This document shows positions 33,223 to 42,043 of a stretch of 64,000 nucleotides of DNA, in pieces (the first letter of the stretch is position 1; the number at the start of each line of letters is the position of its first letter). Made by a program: the position numbers and the translations under genes. The notes beneath the pieces were generated by a model. That model saw nothing but the letters and a program-made list of their open reading frames with translations, was not told the DNA's origin and searched no databases. This stretch comes from Streptomyces roseochromogenus subsp. oscitans DS 12.976. GTDB taxonomy: Bacteria > Actinomycetota > Actinomycetes > Streptomycetales > Streptomycetaceae. The stretch spans positions 1,132,234-1,196,233 of the forward strand of contig NZ_CM002285.1 in the NCBI RefSeq assembly GCF_000497445.1, read 5' to 3'.

Positions 33223-34797
33223 TTACGCCTTGGGTTCTACGAATCCGTAGCTGATGACTTCGTGCACGATGCTTCGGGCGCGATCCTCACTGTCGATTCC
33301 GCGGTCGGTGATTATTTCGATGATCTCGCGGCCCGTGCGTTTTCCGTCGGCGTGTTCAACTGCCGCCCTGACGGCCGGTGTATACGCGATCGACGCACCA
33401 TTTGTGTGCACGAGGGAGCGCGCTTCGCGGAGATAGCGTCCGTCGACTGCGAAGTCGTTCACCACCGATCCGCAGGCACTGGCGATCAGCGGGGTGTCCA
33501 AATCAATGCCAGCACCATTGAACATGCTCTCGACCGACTTTTTGAGGTCCGCTGATACGTCAAGATGTTTTGCATAGTGGTTGTACCAGGCGCGGTGCGC
33601 GAAGGCGCCCGCGATGAGCGAGACGAAGGCCTTCTCGGGCTCGATCGACGGCACGCCAAAATGGCTGCGCGCGTGCCAGAAGTACGATTCCTTGCTGCCC
33701 TTGTTGCCCGCGTAAAGGAAATATACTTGGTCGCGCAGTCGCGCGAATTCTTTGCGGTAGGCGCCCTCATAGAACTGCAGCATCCGCGCAGTATCCAGTT
33801 CGGGCTTGTCGAGGATGGTATTGACGACCGTCGCAGCAAGAAAGCCACTCAGCATCGCAAGGTGGACACCAGTGGAGAACAGCGGATCGATGAAACAGGC
33901 CGCGTCTCCGATCGCGATGTAGCCATCGCCGCAGAAACGGTCGTAAATGTAGGACCAGTCACGCTGGACGTGCATGTCATCGACGAGTTCGGCGTTTTCC
34001 GTTCGGCTCGCGAGTTCGGGCGTTTTCTCGATGCTGTCGAGGTAGTACTGCCGCACACGCGTGGACTTCAGCGCATTGAGGGACTCGCGGTCGACCACTG
34101 CTCCAATGCTCGTGATGTCATCTCGCAGTGGAATGCACCACCACCAACCGTCATCGAAGGTGGGCAGAAAAATGTTGCCGGCGTCTTCGCCTTCGGAGCG
34201 CTTCACTCCCTTCCAGTAAGACCAGACCGCCATATTCTTGAGATACGGGTCCCATTCCTGGGTGTGGAGGCGCTTGGTCACCAGGCCGCCCTGGCCGGAA
34301 GCATCGACCAGCCAACGGGCCGTGGCAGTGCCGGTCTCGCCGGTGTCGGTACGCCGGTAATTTACGGTGGACCGGCCGTTGTCGTCGATGGAGAAGTTTG
34401 TGACCCTGTGCTGCTCGCGCACATCAACCCCGTGCTCCCGCGCGTTGTCCAGCAACATCTTGTCGAACGGACCGCGTTCGACCTGATATGTATAGTCATG
34501 GGTCACGGACACCGCGTTCCGGAAATCAACCTTCCAGGGCTCTCGTTGCTCTCCCCACACCCACTCGACGCCATACTTCTTAATGTAGTCACCGGCTTCG
34601 AGCTTTTCCCGGACGCCGATCTTGTCGAGCAGATCGACGGTGCCTAAGAGGAGACTCTCGCCGATGTGGTACCGAGGGAACTTCGCAACTTCGAGGACCA
34701 GAACTTTCTTACCCCCGTCGGCAAGCAATGAGCTCACCATCGACCCTCCGGGGCCTCCGCCGATCACAATGACGTCATATTCCTGGTTTTCGGACAC
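33223..34797 (-). CDS. clo-hal: FADH2-dependent aminocoumarin halogenase (Clo-hal)
   Basis: Chlorinates the aminocoumarin ring at C-8; this step distinguishes clorobiocin from novobiocin, where a methyltransferase acts. GTG 34797 (GGAGGA site upstream) gives 524 residues; the longer frame is not protein-like. Signatures: FAD site VIVIGGGPGGSMVSSLLA, ALEVAKFPRYHIGES-type second block (here VLEVAKFPRYHIGES), the halogenase fingerprint W-x-W-x-I-P as WWWCIP, and IGDAACFIDPLFSTGVHLAM. The long C-terminal domain fits the carrier- or phenol-directed class. A TTA codon is present at 34645-34647. No flavin reductase gene is in the cluster, so FADH2 must come from elsewhere. Confidence 0.95.
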   Translation of the reverse strand: MSENQEYDVIVIGGGPGGSMVSSLLADGGKKVLVLEVAKFPRYHIGESLLLGTVDLLDKIGVREKLEAGDYIKKYGVEWVWGEQREPWKVDFRNAVSVTHDYTYQVERGPFDKMLLDNAREHGVDVREQHRVTNFSIDDNGRSTVNYRRTDTGETGTATARWLVDASGQGGLVTKRLHTQEWDPYLKNMAVWSYWKGVKRSEGEDAGNIFLPTFDDGWWWCIPLRDDITSIGAVVDRESLNALKSTRVRQYYLDSIEKTPELASRTENAELVDDMHVQRDWSYIYDRFCGDGYIAIGDAACFIDPLFSTGVHLAMLSGFLAATVVNTILDKPELDTARMLQFYEGAYRKEFARLRDQVYFLYAGNKGSKESYFWHARSHFGVPSIEPEKAFVSLIAGAFAHRAWYNHYAKHLDVSADLKKSVESMFNGAGIDLDTPLIASACGSVVNDFAVDGRYLREARSLVHTNGASIAYTPAVRAAVEHADGKRTGREIIEIITDRGIDSEDRARSIVHEVISYGFVEPKA

Positions 34798-35033
34798 GCT
34801 ACTTCCTCCAACCGCTGACGATAAATCGCCAATCAGTCTACCCACGGTTTCTGCGATCCGCGACCCTTTGCGAACCTCCGGGTAACGGAAATACAGATAG
34901 CCAAGCTTCCGTTCCGGAGGTGAATGGCGTCGATGGCGCGGATTCCGTGGGCGTGAGTGCTGGTTAGGTACGAGCGGACGTGTAAATCCTGGCAGAGAGT
35001 GTGCGTGGTGCGCCAGCACTCCGACAAGCACCG

Positions 35034-35870
35034 TTATGCGGGACGTGCGTTTGTGAGCACCTCGAACAGCAACTGGGCGAAGGACTCCGACTCGGTCAGG
35101 AAGCCAGTGTGGTCGCCGGGAAACTCAACGAGTTTGGTGCCGAGCTGATCGGCGAGCGCGACCGCGGTGCGGTGGAAGAGTGACCCCTCGGCCGTGGATC
35201 CGCCGGCGATGACGATTCGGTCGCCCATGGGGCGCAACGCGTTGATGTCGGGTCGGTAGCGGGTAGTTGGGCGAAGGGTGTGATGAAAGAGCCGATCGAG
35301 GATGGTCCACACGTCTTCCGGGTCGGTGAACGAATTCGGTTCGGGCGGCTGCTGGGCCGGCCGGTGGAGGCGGATGTTGGCCAGGGCGAGGTACTTCTGC
35401 AACGCCACGGGGCGGTTCTCACGGTAAAGGTCGCAGATCTCATCGATGGCGGCGCGCATCTGTTCGCGGTCGATCAACAACTCGAGCAGCGGGGGCTCGT
35501 GCGCGACCAGCGCCCTGACCTGTTCAGGGTGCTGGGCAGCCAACACAAGCGCGGTTACAGCGCCTCCGCTGCTGCCGAACAAGTACACCGGCCCGGCGTC
35601 GAGCGTCGAAATGAGCCGGTGCACGTCGTCGGCCATCAACTCTGGCTCTGCCTCCTGGGTTGGGTCTTCCAGAGGGCTGCCGATGACCCCACGGGGGTCG
35701 AAGGTCACGACCGTGAAGTGCTCGGCCAGCAGCTGCGAGATCGGCGCGAACCCCTTGCAGCCCATCGGTAGACCGACCACAACGAGCAGGGGACCTGCGC
35801 CTTGGATCTCGTAGTGCAAGCGCGCGCCAGGCACCTTCAGGCTCTGCACCACCGGTTTGTCATTCGCCAT
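35034..35870 (-). CDS. cloN7: Alpha/beta hydrolase of pyrrole transfer (CloN7)
   Basis: A 278-residue alpha/beta-hydrolase: oxyanion region LLVVVGLPMGCKGFAPI, the nucleophile elbow YLFGSSGGAVTALVLA (Gly-x-Ser-x-Gly), and a C-terminal His in FPGDHTGFLTE. In clorobiocin biosynthesis genetic work links CloN7, together with CloN1 and CloN2, to transfer of the pyrrole acyl group to the sugar; its exact chemistry is less clear than that of CloN2. The ATG has a GAGAGGA site upstream. It follows cloN6 after 48 bp in the long operon. Confidence 0.88.
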   Translation of the reverse strand: MANDKPVVQSLKVPGARLHYEIQGAGPLLVVVGLPMGCKGFAPISQLLAEHFTVVTFDPRGVIGSPLEDPTQEAEPELMADDVHRLISTLDAGPVYLFGSSGGAVTALVLAAQHPEQVRALVAHEPPLLELLIDREQMRAAIDEICDLYRENRPVALQKYLALANIRLHRPAQQPPEPNSFTDPEDVWTILDRLFHHTLRPTTRYRPDINALRPMGDRIVIAGGSTAEGSLFHRTAVALADQLGTKLVEFPGDHTGFLTESESFAQLLFEVLTNARPA

Positions 35871-35918
35871 GCTCAGTTGGTCCTCTCTGCTGTTGGGGAG
35901 TCTGCCGTCTCCGTGGGT

Positions 35919-37634
35919 TCACGGGGTCATCGACAGCTCGCGGATCATCTCCTCAGGCACGGTGACGTCATCGAACCAGCGTCCGCCGAAGGGGCGGGGT
36001 ATGGGCAGGATCTGGTCGCTGGAATAAGCGAGGATCTTGCGGTTGTAAGCACGCATCTCGTCTCGCAGGGTTGCGGGAAGCCGGCCGTCCAGGGAGAGAG
36101 CGTGATCCATCTCCGCAAGGAGCCGCTTGGTCTGGTCAATTGTCTTCAGCACCGCTTCGCAAAACACGCTGGACAAAACACCGTGCTCGCCCTTGATACT
36201 CACCAACCGCTCGATCGCCTCATAGGAGACATCCTGGATGCCGCGTCGGCTCAACCACTTGGTCTCGTAGTTCAGCCGGCGGTACCAGAGCGGTTCGACC
36301 ATGGCCTGCCGATGTTCCTCCAGCGTGCGGTGGTGGATTCGGTAGCCATGCTTGTCGGGCTCCTCGAAGAAGCGGCAGCCCGGGTCCAGGAAGGGCACCA
36401 TGGGACAGATGAGCGGCAGGACCGGCTGCCCCGCGAATTTGCGGATCAGGTGCTCCGAGTAGGTGACCGTGTCGCGCACGGACTGCCTGTCCTGATATGG
36501 CATGCCGATGAAAAACCAAATCATCACGCCCTTGACACCGGCATCCAGCGCGCGTGGAATCCATTCCTCCATCTCGGCCATTGTGTATGTGCCGCGACCG
36601 GCTGCCCTGCTGATCTTTGGGTCGTGCGACTCGGGAGAGAGCATGATGTACGAGTCTGTGGATGTGCCCATCTTCTTCAGCGTGTCGTGGGGCGTCAGGT
36701 TGAATTGCTCGAAGAAGACGCTCCGGTACCCGAGGTCGTGCACGGCGTCGAGGTACGTGTGCATCCTTGCTTTGCCCTCTGAGTAGCACTGGAGGGCGTA
36801 GATGGAGGTGTGTTTGGCCGCCTCGCCCATCGTCTTGAGCTCTTCGACGATCAGGTCGTTGTCCTTCTGCACCAGGGTTTTGGTGCCCACCTCCATGATG
36901 TTGCGATAGGCGAAGCGGGAGCCGCCGCACCAGCCGCAGTCGTGGGCGCACCCGGTGTTCGGCAGCGTCATGATCAGCTTGCTGGCAAGCGGTGTCACAG
37001 GCGTGTTCTGGTAGTAGGACCAGTCATTCCTGACGTTGTTGTAGTCCGTGGCGGGTTTGTGGCTGAATCCTGTGGTCTCGACCCGGTCATTACCCTTGTA
37101 GAGGAGGTTGGGTATCGAGCTGAAGTCTCGGCCACCCCGGACCACGGCCTCGACCAGCTGGGTGATGGGGGCGAGAGTGTCGTAGCCCTGGACAACGACG
37201 TCCACTTGCGGGTACTGGATGAGTTCCCGGGCAAAGTAGGTCGCCGAGATGCCACCGAAGACGATCAGCGACTCTGGATGAATTCGCTTTACCACTTCAG
37301 CCAGCTCGATGGCGCCGTTGCATTGGGTCATCCAGTGCAGGTCGAAGCCGAAGACCGGCGCTTCCAGCCGCTCGATCAGTCGCTCGACATCGAGATCCGG
37401 GTGCTTCAACATCAGGGAGGCGATGTTGACGATCTGGCAGTCGAAGTCGTGGTCGGCCAGCTGTTGCTTGATCGAGAACCAGCCGATGGGGTACATCTCG
37501 TAGACGGACGTGACGTTGACGCTGTCGCTGTCACTCAGGTAGGCGAACAGGATGTCGTCACGGTCCCGGAAGTCGTACACGCTGGGCGCATGTAGCAGGA
37601 ACATGTCCGCGTTCAATTTCACTGGGACATCCAA
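35919..37634 (-). CDS. cloN6: B12-dependent radical SAM pyrrole C-methyltransferase (CloN6)
   Basis: Adds the 5-methyl group of the pyrrole-2-carboxyl moiety. The 571-residue protein has an N-terminal cobalamin-binding-type domain (about 20-170; FGGISATYFARELIQYPQVD) and a radical SAM domain with the Cys-x3-Cys-x2-Cys cluster motif in TGCAHDCGWCGGSRF near residue 235. Later blocks include FEQFNLTPHDTL and IMLSPESHDPKISRAAGRG. The annotated start codon is TTG; the ATG ten codons downstream (MFLLHAPSVYDF) is a plausible alternative as neither has a strong site. Such enzymes methylate unactivated or electron-poor carbons. It lies 27 bp downstream of cloN5. Confidence 0.92.
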   Translation of the reverse strand: MDVPVKLNADMFLLHAPSVYDFRDRDDILFAYLSDSDSVNVTSVYEMYPIGWFSIKQQLADHDFDCQIVNIASLMLKHPDLDVERLIERLEAPVFGFDLHWMTQCNGAIELAEVVKRIHPESLIVFGGISATYFARELIQYPQVDVVVQGYDTLAPITQLVEAVVRGGRDFSSIPNLLYKGNDRVETTGFSHKPATDYNNVRNDWSYYQNTPVTPLASKLIMTLPNTGCAHDCGWCGGSRFAYRNIMEVGTKTLVQKDNDLIVEELKTMGEAAKHTSIYALQCYSEGKARMHTYLDAVHDLGYRSVFFEQFNLTPHDTLKKMGTSTDSYIMLSPESHDPKISRAAGRGTYTMAEMEEWIPRALDAGVKGVMIWFFIGMPYQDRQSVRDTVTYSEHLIRKFAGQPVLPLICPMVPFLDPGCRFFEEPDKHGYRIHHRTLEEHRQAMVEPLWYRRLNYETKWLSRRGIQDVSYEAIERLVSIKGEHGVLSSVFCEAVLKTIDQTKRLLAEMDHALSLDGRLPATLRDEMRAYNRKILAYSSDQILPIPRPFGGRWFDDVTVPEEMIRELSMTP

Positions 37635-37661
37635 ACTATTTGTTGGCGGTGACGACAGTAT

Positions 37662-37931
37662 TCACTTTCGCGACAGGCTCTCGTGCACGATCTCACTCAG
37701 GGTGCGCACGGACTTGAAGGTAGTGGCGGTGACGTCCATCAATGGCACGTGGACGCCGAACCTCTCCCCGAGGTGCGCGATCAGAGTGGCAGTGTTCAGG
37801 GAGTTGAGTATCCCGAGTTCGAGCAACGGGGTGTCCGCGTCGAGCTCACCCTCTGGGTCCCCGGCCAGGAAGCTCTCGCGGATGAAGGTGAGCAACTCGG
37901 ACGAAATGTCTTCTCGGGTCTGGGTCGTCAT
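37662..37931 (-). CDS. cloN5: Prolyl carrier protein (CloN5)
   Basis: An 89-residue acyl/peptidyl carrier protein. The phosphopantetheine Ser is in LLELGILNSLNTATLI, near residue 44; the usual D-S-L is here N-S-L, as in other pyrrole-forming carrier proteins. Proline loaded by CloN4 is oxidised on this carrier by CloN3 to pyrrole-2-carboxyl thioester. It is separated by only 3 bp from cloN4, supporting matched expression. The sequence is acidic and lacks other domains. Confidence 0.93.
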   Translation of the reverse strand: MTTQTREDISSELLTFIRESFLAGDPEGELDADTPLLELGILNSLNTATLIAHLGERFGVHVPLMDVTATTFKSVRTLSEIVHESLSRK

Positions 37932-37934
37932 TTC

Positions 37935-39440
37935 TCACCCTTGAACTTTCTGTGCGCCGTGGAGTGGTATTTGCAGAGCCGCGAGGTCGAGCTTCCCCCG
38001 ATCGTTGTGAGGCAGCTGGTCGACGAAGCGGATGTCACCGGGGATCATGTGGGGTGCGAGTCTGTCGGCCAGGTGTCGACGCAGCGCGACGTTTCCAAAA
38101 CTGCTTCCCTGGCTTCGGATCACGAACGCGGCCAGGTTCCGGTCCAGCCCCTCGCCCACCGCGACGACGGCGGCCTCGGCGACCCCTGGGTGGGAGTTCA
38201 GCGCGGCGACCACGTCTCCGAGTTCGATCCGGTGTCCACGGATTTTCACCATGTCGTCGTGGCGCCCTAGGTAATCGAACGAACCATCTGGCCGGACCTT
38301 GACTCGATCGCCGGTCGCGTAGGGGCCCTCCTGTGGCTGCCGGCCCCAGTAACCGGCAAAGACTGTCGGCCCGCTGACGACCAGCTCGCCCTCCTCACCG
38401 GGTTCGGCTTCCGAACCGTCGGGGCGGCGAGCCCAGACCCGGTCGCCGCTGCACGGCCTTCCGATCGGGACTGGCAGGTCGCGCGCGAGGTCCGCGGGGC
38501 GGACCTCGTGATAGGTGCACACGTTGGTCTCGGTAGGTCCGTACAGATTGAGCAGCCGGGCGTCGGACCAGGCGGCGAGGGCTCGGACATAGCCGATCGG
38601 AAACGGCTCGCCGGCGAACAGTAGCGCGCGGAGCGTCTCGGGCGCGGGCCGGTCGAGCAGACCGCCGTCACGCAGCATGAGAATCAGAACGGAAGGCACG
38701 GAATACCACACGCTGATCCGCTCGCGGTGCAGGAACTCGACCAGCCGTTCCGGGGCGTACGCGAACTCGGCGTGTATCGGACACACGGCCGCCCCCACGG
38801 TGAAGGCTGCATAGAGGTCGAGGACGGAGAGGTCGAACGAAAGCCCTGAATGGTTGGCAAAGCGGTCCTGCGGGCCGGGAGCGAGTTCCGCAACGGCCCA
38901 ATCGATGAAGGCCAGGGCACTGCGGTGGCTGACGCAGACGCCCTTGGGTGTCCCGGTCGAACCCGAGGTGTAGAGGATATAGGCGAGATCGTCTGGTTCA
39001 ACGCGCGTGTTCACCGGTGCAGTCGGGAGGGCGTTGGGCACCGGCGCGGCGTCGAGATCAACACACGCTAGGCGGTCGCGAAGGGGGCTGGGAACCCGCG
39101 CGGACAGGTCGTCCGGAGCACACAGGGCGAGCGCCCCGGACTCGCGCGCGATCGCCGCGAACCGCTCGGGGGGAGTGAGGGGATCGACCGGGATGTAGAT
39201 CGCACCGAGGCGCAGGACCGCCTGCATAGCGGCGATCGCGTTGGCAGACTTTGGGGACCAGATCAGCACTCGATCCCCCTTTTCGATTCCACGACCGGAC
39301 AGCCTGCCCGCCAGGTCGTTGGCTCGTTCGTCGAGTTCTCCGTAGCTCATCGAACCGGCGGGTCCGATAACCGCAGGAGCGTTGGGCGTGCGAGCTGCGG
39401 AGGCGGCAAGCAGGTCGTGGAGGCCGCGCCGATCACTCAT
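37935..39440 (-). CDS. cloN4: L-prolyl-AMP ligase (CloN4)
   Basis: Stand-alone adenylation enzyme loading L-proline onto CloN5. ATG 39440 has AGGAG 7 nt upstream and gives 501 residues, like related prolyl-AMP ligases of pyrrole pathways; the upstream 30 codons are not protein-like. Adenylation core motifs are LAYILYTSGSTGTPKGVCVSH (P-loop, given in part), NLYGPTETNVCTY, YATGDRVKVRPDG, YLGRHDDMVKIRGHRIELG and the catalytic Lys near the end (NDRGKLDL). There is no fused carrier domain, which is supplied by the next gene. Confidence 0.94.
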   Translation of the reverse strand: MSDRRGLHDLLAASAARTPNAPAVIGPAGSMSYGELDERANDLAGRLSGRGIEKGDRVLIWSPKSANAIAAMQAVLRLGAIYIPVDPLTPPERFAAIARESGALALCAPDDLSARVPSPLRDRLACVDLDAAPVPNALPTAPVNTRVEPDDLAYILYTSGSTGTPKGVCVSHRSALAFIDWAVAELAPGPQDRFANHSGLSFDLSVLDLYAAFTVGAAVCPIHAEFAYAPERLVEFLHRERISVWYSVPSVLILMLRDGGLLDRPAPETLRALLFAGEPFPIGYVRALAAWSDARLLNLYGPTETNVCTYHEVRPADLARDLPVPIGRPCSGDRVWARRPDGSEAEPGEEGELVVSGPTVFAGYWGRQPQEGPYATGDRVKVRPDGSFDYLGRHDDMVKIRGHRIELGDVVAALNSHPGVAEAAVVAVGEGLDRNLAAFVIRSQGSSFGNVALRRHLADRLAPHMIPGDIRFVDQLPHNDRGKLDLAALQIPLHGAQKVQG

Positions 39441-39558
39441 GCTTCGGCTCCTGTGCGCAGTAGGAAAGGTTGGTTGGTCAAGTGAGCGGCTGACGGCACG
39501 AAAGGCTTTGGTCCTACCGTCAGAGATCACTTGCTACTCCAGCTTTCGACCCGACCGC

Positions 39559-40689
39559 TCATAACCCCATGCTCCTTGCGACAACCTCCCGTTGAATCTC
39601 CGTCGTTCCCGAGAAGATGTTCAGCGGTATGGCGTTCTGAAGCTGCTGGCCGATGCCGTCCGCGGCCAGATACCCCCGCGCGCCGAACACCTGCACCGCG
39701 TCCAGCGCGTTGGCTACGGCGGCTTCGGCGACTGCCGTCTTGGCCAATGCGACCGCCTCCACGGCCGAACGGCCTTGGTCGAGGTACCAGCACGCGCGGT
39801 AGAGAAGCAGGCGGCTGGTTTCCAGCCTCAGTTTCATGGTGGCGAGCCGGTGGGAGATCGCCTGAAAGGTCCCGATGCTGCGGCCGAACTGCCGGCGACT
39901 TTGGGCATGGTCCACGCACTGGGCTAATTGAACCTCCATCGCACCCAAGTAGATCGCGGGCAGACAGGCGCGTTCCCAGATCATGGAGCGTTGGAAGATG
40001 CTGTTGCCCTGGTTCTCGGGGCCCAGCAGATAGCGGCCAGGAACCTTGCAGTCGGTGAACTCGACCTGCGCGGCGGCACAGCCGTTCAACCCCATCTTGG
40101 CCAGTGGGGAGTTGATCCGCAAGCCGGGCAGCGTTCGGGGGACGGCGAACGCCGACATCCCCAGATAACCGGCGCTCGGTGTGGTGGCCGCGTAGGTGAT
40201 GAAGACGTCTGCCAGCGGGGCGTTGCTGACGAAGGACTTCTTTCCGTTCAGGACGTAGCTGTCACTGTCGGCTACGGCTGTCGTGGCGAGTCTGCTCAGG
40301 TCCGATCCCGCGTCGTCCTCCGTCATCGCGTTCGCGGCGATCACGGTTCCCGAGGTCAGTCCGCGTAGCAGCTCGGCCCGCACCGGGTCGCCCGCGTGGT
40401 CGGTCAGGACCGTACCGCAGGCGAGCAGGTGTGCGGCGATCCCGAAGGCGAGGCCGGTGTCCGCGCCGCCGGCGCAGAACGCTTCGAGGCACAGCGCCGT
40501 GTCCAGGGCGCCGAGCCCGCCGCCGCCGTGTTCCGTGGGCAGGCACAGGCCGGTCATGCCGAGTTCGGCCGCAGCCAGCCAGCTGTCCTTTCCAGCGACG
40601 CCATCGGGTTTCGCGGACGGCAGCTTGCCGGCCCCTGCGCGAATGTGGTCGACCCGCTGTTGCTGCTGTGGGCTGAGGTCAAAGTCCAT
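39559..40689 (-). CDS. cloN3: Prolyl-carrier-protein dehydrogenase (CloN3)
   Basis: Acyl-CoA dehydrogenase-family flavoenzyme that oxidises the prolyl thioester to the pyrrolyl thioester. The 376 residues show the family flavin-binding blocks (MTEDDAGSDLSRLATTAV, YVLNGKKSFVSNA, SRRQFGRSIGTFQAI) and the C-terminal GTTEIQREVVARSMGL. It overlaps the end of cloN2 by 11 bp, indicating coupling, and is followed after 118 bp by cloN4. The three enzymes CloN4, N5 and N3 form the standard proline-to-pyrrole route shared with undecylprodigiosin and pyoluteorin pathways. Confidence 0.94.
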   Translation of the reverse strand: MDFDLSPQQQQRVDHIRAGAGKLPSAKPDGVAGKDSWLAAAELGMTGLCLPTEHGGGGLGALDTALCLEAFCAGGADTGLAFGIAAHLLACGTVLTDHAGDPVRAELLRGLTSGTVIAANAMTEDDAGSDLSRLATTAVADSDSYVLNGKKSFVSNAPLADVFITYAATTPSAGYLGMSAFAVPRTLPGLRINSPLAKMGLNGCAAAQVEFTDCKVPGRYLLGPENQGNSIFQRSMIWERACLPAIYLGAMEVQLAQCVDHAQSRRQFGRSIGTFQAISHRLATMKLRLETSRLLLYRACWYLDQGRSAVEAVALAKTAVAEAAVANALDAVQVFGARGYLAADGIGQQLQNAIPLNIFSGTTEIQREVVARSMGL

Positions 40690-41746
40690 CGGGCCGAGCC
40701 TCCTGGTTCCGTAAGGCGGCGGTGTCGAGGATTCGGATGACGGCCGCCTTGTATGTCACGCCCGGCGAGGAACCGCAGAGCAGCAGGTTGTCGCCGGGGC
40801 CGACCTTGCCCGTCGACAAGAGGTGGTGCAGGGCAGCGAGATGGTCGCCAGCCCCGAGGTGGCCGGTTGTCCGGCTGAACTCCCAGGTCGAGCTTTCCAG
40901 CGAGAAACCGAGGATCTTCAGGTAGGAGGCGGCAGCCTGTCGCGGCATGCTGTGGATCACGACGGTCTTGATGTCGCGGGCGTCCACACCGGCCTCGTGG
41001 AGTGCCTGTTCCACGCACTCCAGGTTGTGCTTCTGGTGGCCCAGGAGGAACTGCACCCAAGTGCCGTCATCGGTCGCCTTCTGCTGGAAGCGTGCGGCTC
41101 TGGCACCGTAGTCCAGAAAGGTACCGGTGGTGGCGCCGGGCGGGAAAAGCGGCTCGCCGGCCCGGTGGACCTCCTCCATCCCGGAGAAGGAAGCGGTGCA
41201 TATGGACAACAGTTCCGCGAACCCCGGAGAAGTGCCCAGCACCACCGCGCCCGCGCCGTCACCCAGAAAGGCCAGCCCTTCGCCGGGATTCCATCTGTCG
41301 ATCAGCGGGGTACCAAAATTGTCACTGGCGGTGATCAGTGCCCCGCCAACGTGAGGTGCGGACCTCAGATACGGGACGGCCAATTCCAATGCGCTGAAAG
41401 TCCCGTTGCAGCCATGCCTGAGTTCCACGGCCAGCAGATCGTCACCGAGCAGGTGTCGCTGGAGAAAGTACTGCGGTCCCCACCCGTCGGGTCCTTGGTG
41501 CCAAACCCCTGTGCAGAGCAACAGCCCGATGTCATCGGCGCTCAGCCCACTACTCTTGAGTGCTTGTTGTGCAGCGATCAGCGCAATTTCGGGAGGGGAG
41601 ACGTCGCCGGCGACGGCCACGCCAGTGATCCCGGAGGCGTCAGCAGCGTACTTCGAGACGAGCCCCTGCCGCACTGCGACATCGACGCTCTCCGTCTTGG
41701 GCCGGAAGACTCCGATCCCGGCCACGTATATACCTGATGTCCGCAT
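40679..41746 (-). CDS. cloN2: Pyrrole acyltransferase of the ketosynthase III fold (CloN2)
   Basis: Transfers the pyrrole-2-carboxyl group from the carrier protein to the 3-OH of the deoxysugar. The 355-residue protein resembles beta-ketoacyl-ACP synthase III: VAGIGVFRPKTESVD at the start, the nucleophile Cys in VELRHGCNGTFSALE near residue 115, FLGDGAGAVVLGTS, a His in VVIHSMPRQAAA, and RTTGHLGAGDHLAAL in place of the KASIII Asn-His block. The absence of the canonical GN..ASTP Asn motif fits an ester-forming acyltransferase rather than a condensing enzyme. The start is 9 bp after the cloN1 stop. Confidence 0.92.
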   Translation of the reverse strand: MRTSGIYVAGIGVFRPKTESVDVAVRQGLVSKYAADASGITGVAVAGDVSPPEIALIAAQQALKSSGLSADDIGLLLCTGVWHQGPDGWGPQYFLQRHLLGDDLLAVELRHGCNGTFSALELAVPYLRSAPHVGGALITASDNFGTPLIDRWNPGEGLAFLGDGAGAVVLGTSPGFAELLSICTASFSGMEEVHRAGEPLFPPGATTGTFLDYGARAARFQQKATDDGTWVQFLLGHQKHNLECVEQALHEAGVDARDIKTVVIHSMPRQAAASYLKILGFSLESSTWEFSRTTGHLGAGDHLAALHHLLSTGKVGPGDNLLLCGSSPGVTYKAAVIRILDTAALRNQEARPDGL

Positions 41747-41755
41747 CTGTTGCGC

Positions 41756-42043
41756 CTATGCCTCGGCAGCGGTGGCGCCGCCACCGTCCCGTCGCAGAAC
41801 AAGATCCGCGATAGAACGTAGCGAGCTTGCTGCGCCCGGAGGAGTGTCGGCGGTCCAGTCGATGTGGAATTCTCTGCCCACCTTGTCGAGCAGCAGCGCG
41901 AGCGTGAGCGAGTCCACCCCCAGGCTCACCAGCGGTGCGGTGGCAGACGTCGCCGCCCCCGCTGGTCGCTGGTCCCAGACGTCGTTCAGCAGTATTTCCA
42001 GGCGGGTAAGGACGTGCTCAAGCTCGGTGGGCCCACTTACCAT
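41756..42043 (-). CDS. cloN1: Acyl carrier protein for pyrrole transfer (CloN1)
   Basis: A 95-residue carrier protein with the phosphopantetheine site LVSLGVDSLTLALLL. I chose ATG 42043 because GGGGGA lies about 9 nt upstream; an ATG six codons earlier (42061) is also in frame. It receives the pyrrole from CloN5 and presents it to CloN2 in the established scheme of two successive carrier proteins. It overlaps the end of cloM by 7 bp. The C-terminus is Gly/Ala-rich and likely disordered. Confidence 0.9.
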   Translation of the reverse strand: MVSGPTELEHVLTRLEILLNDVWDQRPAGAATSATAPLVSLGVDSLTLALLLDKVGREFHIDWTADTPPGAASSLRSIADLVLRRDGGGATAAEA